Positions 6,073-10,251 of a stretch of 10,251 nucleotides of DNA are shown piece after piece (position 1 is the stretch's first letter; each line of letters starts with the position of its first letter). The stretch lies in contig JAEYYX010000082.1 in assembly GCA_023428245.1 (NCBI GenBank), positions 1 through 10,251 on the forward strand, written 5' to 3'. A program made the position numbers and the translations under genes. The notes beneath the pieces were generated by a model. That model had not been told where the DNA came from. It was given only the letters and a program-made list of their open reading frames with translations, and did no database searches. Source of the stretch: Pseudomonadota bacterium. Its GTDB lineage: Bacteria > Myxococcota_A > Polyangia > Polyangiales > Polyangiaceae.

Positions 6073-6452
6073 CTATGCTTTCTGTACTTTTTCGGTAGTT
6101 CCCGCGCTCGCGCGGGGGTCGCTCACTTCCCTGACCAAGAGCTCGCCGAGCGCGACCTCCCTGCTCCGGGTGATGGGTGCTTCCCCGAGTCTTTCGTTCG
6201 GGAAGCCGGCCCCCCAGTCGCGATGCCCAGAGGGGCCTCGCGAAGAGGACCCCTCACCGTAGTCGAAGTTTGGAACGTTTCTACTCCCGAGCGAACGCTC
6301 TCGGCGCGCGGAAGGGCTTTCCCGAGGTGCCGATTCAGGAAAATCGCGCCCTTGGGGTGCGGCGTCGGGTCCATACCGGGGGGCACCGGGGCGGGGCAGT
6401 CGAAGAGGTCTGGTCGTCCCGGGTTGTGAATCAGGTCGCGCAGCAGTTTCAT
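6073..6452 (-). pseudogene. Possible frame-disrupted gene upstream of xylA, function unknown
   Basis: Two overlapping minus-strand frames together look like one gene. The first starts at ATG 6452 with GGAG five bases ahead (MKLLRDLIHNPGRPDLFDCP, later PTPHPKGAIFLNRHLGKALP). Its first ~52 codons show a coding pattern (hand count about 75, 48 and 79 percent GC at positions 1, 2, 3). Near 6295 that pattern is lost and the frame runs on to a stop at 6123-6125. The second frame has no start codon but reads NVPNFDYGEGSSS, HRDWGAGFPNERLGEAP and EVALGELLVREVSDP, and ends with TAG at 6073-6075 inside the xylA ribosome binding site. Joining them needs a -1 shift (one missing base) around 6285-6300. It may be a pseudogene, a sequencing error or, less likely, programmed frameshifting. 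No family recognised. A pure leader region for xylA is the alternative. Confidence 0.38.
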
Positions 6453-6464
6453 GGTCGCTCCGCC

Positions 6465-6740
6465 ATGTGTCGCAACATCAAACCTCTCTTCAACTTCGAT
6501 CCGCCGGCCACCGAGGAAGAGATTGTCTCTGCTTCGCTTCAGTTCGTTCGGAAGCTGAGCGGGTTTACGCGGCCGTCGAAGGCAAATGAAGCCGTCTTTG
6601 AGGAGGCTGTGCTCGAAGTGAGCGGCGCGGCGCGCAGGCTCATCGATGCGCTGGTCACCGACGCGGAACCCAAGAGTCGGGCCGCCTACGAAGAGAAGAG
6701 GCGTGCGCAGAACGCGCGGCGCTTCGCGCCGCGCTCCTGA
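6465..6740 (+). CDS. DUF2277 family protein
   Basis: Small conserved protein of 91 residues, function unknown, cytosolic. It opens with the family hallmark MCRNIKPLFNFDPPATEEEI, continues ASLQFVRKLSGFTRPSKANE and EAVLEVSGAARRLIDALV, and ends in a charged tail rich in Arg and Lys. The frame is open well upstream (to 6177), but the conserved MCRNIK N-terminus fixes the start at 6465, where there is no clear Shine-Dalgarno. Its start is 12 bases from that of the divergent minus-strand frame at 6452, so their promoters, if both are used, must lie inside each other's coding sequence. The next gene on the same strand follows after 172 bases and has its own promoter. Confidence 0.9.
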   Translation: MCRNIKPLFNFDPPATEEEIVSASLQFVRKLSGFTRPSKANEAVFEEAVLEVSGAARRLIDALVTDAEPKSRAAYEEKRRAQNARRFAPRS

Positions 6741-6855
6741 CATCTTCAGCCGTGTAGAGGGCGCTCACCTGCTCGAGAGCTCGAGACCGACCTGCCCGCG
6801 TTTTCCTAAACGTTTCGGGAAGAAAGGCTCGGGGATGCGATCCCCTGGGGCGCTA

Positions 6856-6864
6856 TGGTATGAT
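6856..6864 (+). promoter_or_regulatory. Extended -10 promoter of the 543-residue lipoprotein gene
   Basis: TGGTATGAT: a TATGAT box (6859-6864, five of six consensus bases) with the TGn extension directly before it. There is no good -35 at 17 bases, which extended -10 promoters can tolerate. The predicted transcript would start near 6871, leaving a leader of about 40 bases. Confidence 0.58.
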
Positions 6865-6881
6865 CTAACATCGTACGTTGA

Positions 6882-6898
6882 GGCTCCCTTCGGGAGCC
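6882..6898 (+). other. Leader hairpin just before the ribosome binding site
   Basis: GGCTCCC (6882-6888), loop TTC, GGGAGCC (6892-6898), perfect. It ends two bases before the AGGAGG of the downstream lipoprotein gene. It could stabilise the 5' end of the mRNA or affect access to the ribosome site. No T-run follows, so it is not a standard terminator. Confidence 0.5.
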
Positions 6899-6912
6899 CG
6901 AGGAGGGGGCTA

Positions 6913-8544
6913 GTGTTTCGTTCGGTGCTTTCTGGGAGTGGGCTTATCGTTTCTTTGTTCTTGGCGGGCTGCGGCGGTCAGCAAGCAGTGAGCGGCGATG
7001 ATGGAGGGCCTACCGACGATAATGGAGGGCCTTCCGACGATAATGGAGGGCCTTCCGACGCCGGCGAAGATCCGTTTGGCGATGGAGGAGAACCATCGGA
7101 GGCGAGCGGCCAGTCTTCCTATCGTTTGCGCTCCTTGTGCAAGGTCGAGGAGACTCTTGAGCAAGAGTTTGTTCCGATCACGAAAGCGGAGCTCGTCGAG
7201 CTTCTCGGAGACCAGTTTGTCAATTGGATGACGCCGCTCCATGCGGCGCTCACAAATGTCGATGACGTCGGGATCATCGATGCGTTCTCGGAGCTCCTTT
7301 CCATCGCCGTCTATGCGAGCTGTCGTACCGAGGCGAACTACGACGTGTTCTCCCCGAACCAGTCTTTGACGGAAGTTTCGGAGCAAACCCGCGTTCGGGA
7401 GGAGGTTGTTGAGTTCTTGAACAATGCCTTAGAAATCTCGAGTGGAGAAGTTCTGCGCTTGGCCTTCCACGAGTGTTCCTGCTCGAGTGAGGGTGTTGGA
7501 GAGACTCCGTCCTTTTGGAATGTGCGGCGCACCGCCGCAGGAACGCTGCTCTTCGAGGTCGAGCTGACCGAGGGAGCTGCCTGGACGAAGAAGGTGACCG
7601 TCTCTCCGAACGAGCTGACGGTTCAGGCGAACCTAGAGACGCTGACGGATTGGGCCCGGACTGCGACTGTCGATGCGCGCGAAGGACGTACCGACTTCTC
7701 GCGCTCGAGCGGGACAGTGACGGTGGGACTCCGCCGCGACGCGCAAGGAAATATGAGCGGGTCGGTGGGCGTGCGAGGCCTCAAGATTCAGCCGAACGAG
7801 GACAAACCCGAGCAGACGGTTGGGAGCAAGAGCGAAGCTTGTACGGGCCTCGAAGTGCACGTGGGCCCGCGGTCCATCGGGAGCAGCTATTCCGCGCAGC
7901 TGGGGGCATTCGACGTCACGCTCCCGGGGTCTTCCTTCTGCCGTGAAGGGTCGATGGACTGTGGCGAAAAGGAGCGCACGGGGCCGTTTCGATTTGAGTT
8001 GCCCGATAGCTCTTTGCGTCTGACCCAGCCCTCAGAATCGGGCGCCGAGGTGTTCTCTCTCGATGTTCAAACGCGAGGGATACTTTCAGGCAGCGTGGCG
8101 GAAGATCGATTCGCCGAGGGAGGCCTGGGCCCGGGTGGTGAAGGGGGCAAGACGACTGCTCAGGTCACCCGATCCGCCGCCGGTTTCGAGCTCACCTTTT
8201 CCCCCGCGCTCGATATGGGCGCGGCCCTCATGATCTCGAGCTTCTCCGACCAGATGCGCGTAAATCTTCCCGATTGGCTCACGGATGAGATTTTCGACCT
8301 CACCTTCGGCGGAGATCCCGTTCCAAGCATTCTTGTCCCTTACCGTGAGCTCTGCGCTCCGGGATCGGCGACAGCTGTTTCGAGGCGCGAGCTTGAGATC
8401 TCAAGCGGGACGCTCGAGATTCGCGCAGACGAGCGGGTGATGAGCGCGAGCGCGGGACAGTGTGTGGGTGAGAGTCTCGCGGACAGCTCGACCTTCCAGA
8501 GGACCTCGGATTTTTGGGACATTGGGTTCACCTGTACGCCTTGA
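6913..8544 (+). CDS. Large lipoprotein of unknown function
   Basis: A 543-residue predicted lipoprotein; no family recognised. GTG 6913 is chosen over the longer frame because AGGAGG lies at ideal distance (6901-6906) and it gives a clean lipoprotein signal: FRSVLSGSGLIVSLFLAGC with Cys20 as lipidation site. Residues 28-56 are a Gly/Asp/Pro linker made of DDNGGPS repeats. The body has two parts: an alpha-rich section (about 70-185: KVEETLEQEFVPITKAELVE, VVEFLNNALEISSGEVLRLA) with paired cysteines, and a beta-rich section to the end with alternating strands (LLFEVELTEGA, GTVTVGLRRD, FDVTLPGSSF, RFELPDSSLRL). Several Cys suggest disulfides outside the cytoplasm. It has its own extended -10 promoter and a leader hairpin. 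It is convergent with the exported protein that follows. Surface or periplasmic structural role is an inference. Confidence 0.87.
   Translation: MFRSVLSGSGLIVSLFLAGCGGQQAVSGDDGGPTDDNGGPSDDNGGPSDAGEDPFGDGGEPSEASGQSSYRLRSLCKVEETLEQEFVPITKAELVELLGDQFVNWMTPLHAALTNVDDVGIIDAFSELLSIAVYASCRTEANYDVFSPNQSLTEVSEQTRVREEVVEFLNNALEISSGEVLRLAFHECSCSSEGVGETPSFWNVRRTAAGTLLFEVELTEGAAWTKKVTVSPNELTVQANLETLTDWARTATVDAREGRTDFSRSSGTVTVGLRRDAQGNMSGSVGVRGLKIQPNEDKPEQTVGSKSEACTGLEVHVGPRSIGSSYSAQLGAFDVTLPGSSFCREGSMDCGEKERTGPFRFELPDSSLRLTQPSESGAEVFSLDVQTRGILSGSVAEDRFAEGGLGPGGEGGKTTAQVTRSAAGFELTFSPALDMGAALMISSFSDQMRVNLPDWLTDEIFDLTFGGDPVPSILVPYRELCAPGSATAVSRRELEISSGTLEIRADERVMSASAGQCVGESLADSSTFQRTSDFWDIGFTCTP
6997..7056 (+). 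repeat. In-frame tandem repeat in the lipoprotein linker
   Basis: One 18-base unit (6997-7014) and two identical 21-base units (7015-7035 and 7036-7056) based on GACGATAATGGAGGGCCTTC, encoding DDGGPT, DDNGGPS and DDNGGPS. The exact identity of the last two suggests a recent duplication, and length can change without breaking the frame. Confidence 0.85.
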
Positions 8545-8627
8545 GCGCCTCCGAGCGCTGCTCTGAACAGAAGGTGTGCGGGGCGGAGGGGATGCGGACG
8601 TGAGCTGAGGAGGGCCTTGGAAACGGC

Positions 8628-9404
8628 TCAGTGCACCTTGAGGTCGGAAACGCAGAACTCGAACTTCTGGTCTCTGCCTTTGGTCGCCTGAGCTCGGAAG
8701 TGGACCTGAGTCACGGAGCTGAGCAGGTCCCCGAGGTCGCGTTTGCCTTCCACAGCCTTCTCGGTGCACCCCTTGCGCAGGCTCGTCCACTTGATCCGAT
8801 TGTTCCCCGGCTTCATCTCGGTGCAGTACTCTTCTCCCTTCACCGTGACACCGAAGAGATAATTTACACTCTTCGCCTTAGTCTCGAGGTGAAAGGAGAA
8901 GGCTTTGACGTTCGTCTTCCCGAGAGCGTGAATGCCCTTTTCGTCCTCCCGGAGGTTCCAGTCGATTCCGGCGCCCCAGCTCTTCTTCGGCGTGGTCTTC
9001 TTCGCGCGGATCACTGTCCCTTTCGCACAAGCCTTTTCTTGCTCATCGGGAGCTAAGCAGGCAGCAAAGGCGCAGGGATTCTCGATCTTCGCGCCCATGT
9101 TGTCCGCGCTCCAAGAAAGGCGACCACCGAGGTCGGCGCCGATCGCCTTGGTCCCTGCGATGGCGATGACGTTCTTTGCCTTGGACTTCGTTTTCGTTTT
9201 CGCTTTCGCCTTGGACTTGTCAGGGGGGGCGAGCTGTTTTGTGATCGGCTCTGCCTTGGCCTTTTTCTCGACACGCGCTGATTTCGGCTGGGGCGGCTCG
9301 GCTGTGGCTCTGGGCTTTTCGCCTTGGGCGAGCGTGACCAAGACACCCGCCGCGGGGAGGGCCAGAAGGCCAAGCGTCACGAGGGCAGCCATCTTGAAGG
9401 TCAT
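8628..9404 (-). CDS. Exported protein with Lys/Ala-rich linker and Cys-containing beta domain
   Basis: A 258-residue secreted or membrane-anchored protein; exact function unknown. Residues 5-27 form a hydrophobic signal or anchor (MAALVTLGLLALPAAGVLVT). Residues 29-78 are a disordered, highly basic linker ending in SKAKAKTKTKSKAKN. Residues 79-258 look like a jelly-roll binding domain: LGGRLSWSADNMGA, GAGIDWNL, VKAFSFHLE, YLFGVTVKGEEYCTE and a final QKFEFCVSDLKV, with six Cys (111, 116, 126, 194, 213, 251) that could form three disulfides. The pattern resembles galactose-binding-like or carbohydrate-binding domains, but no family is certain. The basic linker may hold the protein to anionic polymers (inference). 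The start at ATG 9404 lacks a clear ribosome binding site; ATG 9392 is an alternative. It follows the truncated haemoglobin gene on the same strand after 93 bases. Confidence 0.76.
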   Translation of the reverse strand: MTFKMAALVTLGLLALPAAGVLVTLAQGEKPRATAEPPQPKSARVEKKAKAEPITKQLAPPDKSKAKAKTKTKSKAKNVIAIAGTKAIGADLGGRLSWSADNMGAKIENPCAFAACLAPDEQEKACAKGTVIRAKKTTPKKSWGAGIDWNLREDEKGIHALGKTNVKAFSFHLETKAKSVNYLFGVTVKGEEYCTEMKPGNNRIKWTSLRKGCTEKAVEGKRDLGDLLSSVTQVHFRAQATKGRDQKFEFCVSDLKVH

Positions 9405-9444
9405 GGCAGGTACAACATACCTCAGAAGTCGGGCAGGTCTCTCA

Positions 9445-9474
9445 AGGCCCCGCGGGGCCCCTTCGGGAGCTCCC
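9445..9474 (-). terminator. Palindromes downstream of the truncated haemoglobin gene
   Basis: GGCCCCGCGGGGCC (9446-9459) and GGGAGCTCCC (9465-9474) are two perfect palindromes in the gap between two minus-strand genes. They can fold into GC-rich stems after the haemoglobin stop. T-richness downstream is weak (TTGAG), so termination is only likely, not clear. Confidence 0.38.
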
Positions 9475-9497
9475 TTTAGCCTTTCGTGCGGGAGTTG

Positions 9498-9914
9498 TCA
9501 GTGGGGCTCGGAAACGACCACTTCCTCCGGGACGTTGCGCATGAAATTCGCGACCTCGGCGAGCCGGGGCCTGAGGAATGCCTGGAGCTCGGGGTCGACG
9601 GCGAGATCATCCATTGCCTTGAACATGCAGCGGAGCCAGGCGTCCCGCATCCGAATATCGACGGGAACCCGGGCGTGGCGCATGCGGAGCCGAGGATGAC
9701 CGTTCTCTCGGACGTAGTCGTCGGGGCCACCCAGCCAGCCCATGAAGAAGAGGGCGAAGCGATCGCGCGAGCGTCGGCTGACCAGGCCACTGTCGTCGAG
9801 CTCATGGAGCCTTGCGAGGTCCGGCTCGAGCTCACTCATCAAATCATAAAATCGCTCCGTCAGCTGGATGGTGGCTTCACGTCCGCCGAGTTTGTCGTAG
9901 GGGTTCCACTTCAC
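9498..9914 (-). CDS. Group II truncated haemoglobin
   Basis: Small haem protein of the 2/2 globin fold, group II (trHb2), in the cytosol; the family binds O2 or NO and is tied to redox or nitrosative stress. At 138 residues it is full length. Visible landmarks: RFYDLM with Tyr23 at B10; FFMGWLGGPDDYVRENGHPR, the group II GWLGGP signature; LRMRHARVPVD with proximal His80 (F8); and RDAWLRCM with Trp93 at G8, the conserved group II tryptophan. It starts at GTG with no ribosome binding site ahead; a TATATC box lies seven bases upstream, which would fit a leaderless mRNA. Neighbours give no hint of an electron donor or a nitrate/nitrite pathway. It is divergent from the lipoprotein gene at the right edge. 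Confidence 0.94.
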   Translation of the reverse strand: MKWNPYDKLGGREATIQLTERFYDLMSELEPDLARLHELDDSGLVSRRSRDRFALFFMGWLGGPDDYVRENGHPRLRMRHARVPVDIRMRDAWLRCMFKAMDDLAVDPELQAFLRPRLAEVANFMRNVPEEVVVSEPH

Positions 9915-9921
9915 GGGCGGG

Positions 9922-9927
9922 GATATA
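9922..9927 (-). promoter_or_regulatory. Possible -10 box for a leaderless haemoglobin mRNA
   Basis: Minus-strand TATATC (four of six consensus bases) ends seven bases before the GTG start, so transcription would begin at the start codon. This matches the lack of a Shine-Dalgarno. No clear -35 element was found. Confidence 0.3.
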
Positions 9928-10045
9928 GCGCACCGGCGGAGAGAGTCTGACCGCTAGCGTTCCGAGCTGGATTTTTCCTGTCTGCCGGCCTCTTTTCGTA
10001 CAAGGAAAGCAGGAGCAAAAAATTGAACACCGAGGGTGAGAGAAA

Positions 10046-10251
10046 ATGCCCTCACTCGCGAGTCCCCGCCCGGCTTACGATTCTATCACTATGTCTCCCC
10101 ACGCGCACGTTGGGCTTTTCACGAAGCGAGGGAACTCGCCTGGACGACCAGTACCTCGCGGGAGGCACCGAAGAATTTCGGGAGCCCTCGCTCTCTCGGC
10201 GATTGCGTTTGCCTGTGGAAGTCCTGAGGCGGGCGTAGACGGTGGCAGCGC
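10046..10251 (+). CDS. Lipoprotein N-terminus, open to the window end
   Basis: The first 68 residues of a further lipoprotein; no stop before the edge, so its domain is not visible. It begins MPSLASPRPAYDSITM, passes a basic stretch (GRPVPRGRHRRIS) and then a hydrophobic core with lipobox, GALALSAIAFACGSPEAG (Cys57), followed by VDGGS, the start of a Gly/Asp linker like those of the other lipoproteins here. ATG 10046 has GGTGAG five bases ahead. ATG 10091 is in frame and gives a shorter but still long n-region. An n-region this long before the hydrophobic core is unusual, so a start closer to the core with a rare codon is possible. Two other frames overlap it but lack such features. Confidence 0.62.
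   Translation, partial: MPSLASPRPAYDSITMSPHAHVGLFTKRGNSPGRPVPRGRHRRISGALALSAIAFACGSPEAGVDGGS

Noticed and set aside
4772..6262. 496-codon plus-strand open frame
   Set aside because: It is antisense to xylA, whose catalytic residues are all intact; the frame is open because of high GC at third positions and its product has a repetitive Val/Ala/Glu/Arg composition.
6177..6464. Upstream extension of the DUF2277 frame
   Set aside because: The family starts at MCRNIK; the extension is Arg-rich and lies opposite a better minus-strand coding signal.
6646..6912. Longer start for the 543-residue lipoprotein
   Set aside because: The longer start would overlap DUF2277, bury the signal peptide inside the protein and run through the extended -10 and the hairpin; GTG 6913 has AGGAGG and a clean lipobox.
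9960..10030. Inverted repeat with T-run and A-run (TTTTTCCTG and CAGG followed by AAAAAA)
   Set aside because: The arms align only with a bulge and a long loop; not convincing as a terminator or operator.
1..10251. Mobile element, prophage, CRISPR or defence island
   Set aside because: No transposase, integrase, direct repeats with spacers, Cas, restriction or toxin-antitoxin gene could be recognised; the only sign of foreign DNA is the left-edge junction.

Overview
The window looks like high-GC chromosomal DNA from a myxobacterium-like bacterium (Myxococcota, Polyangia-type). Signs are several lipoproteins whose lipobox is followed by long Gly/Ala/Ser or Gly/Asp linkers, a glycine-rich RRM protein, and mostly monocistronic genes in mixed orientation. 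No tRNA, rRNA, CRISPR array, transposase or phage gene was seen. The first ~355-385 bases look different: a minus-strand aldo/keto reductase of alphaproteobacterial flavour, cut by the left edge, with an intrinsic terminator in front of it. They meet, without any start codon or signal peptide, the linker of an SGNH hydrolase. That is either a contig chimera or a real junction.

Layout from left to right: partial aldo/keto reductase (-); headless SGNH hydrolase (+); PEBP-family lipoprotein (+); SugE/Gdx guanidinium exporter (+); then, convergent, an RRM RNA-binding protein (-) followed by a 62-residue basic protein (-) that starts at TTG and closes at a strong minus-strand terminator; a DUF4105/Lnb-like membrane protein (+), convergent with xylose isomerase (-); a probably frame-disrupted gene (-) just upstream of xylA; a DUF2277 protein (+); a 543-residue lipoprotein of unknown function with a good promoter and Shine-Dalgarno (+); an exported protein with a Lys/Ala-rich linker (-); a group II truncated haemoglobin (-); and at the right edge the N-terminus of another lipoprotein (+), open to the end of the window.

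The genes do not form one pathway. Two themes stand out. One is the cell envelope: at least three lipoprotein-type products, an exported Lys-rich protein, and a DUF4105 protein whose family has been tied to lipoprotein N-acylation. The other is the RRM/small-protein pair, where the second gene's ribosome binding site overlaps the first gene's stop codon and lies in one arm of a perfect inverted repeat. That is the most interesting regulatory arrangement here. Gene functions come from recognising family motifs by eye; no search was run.
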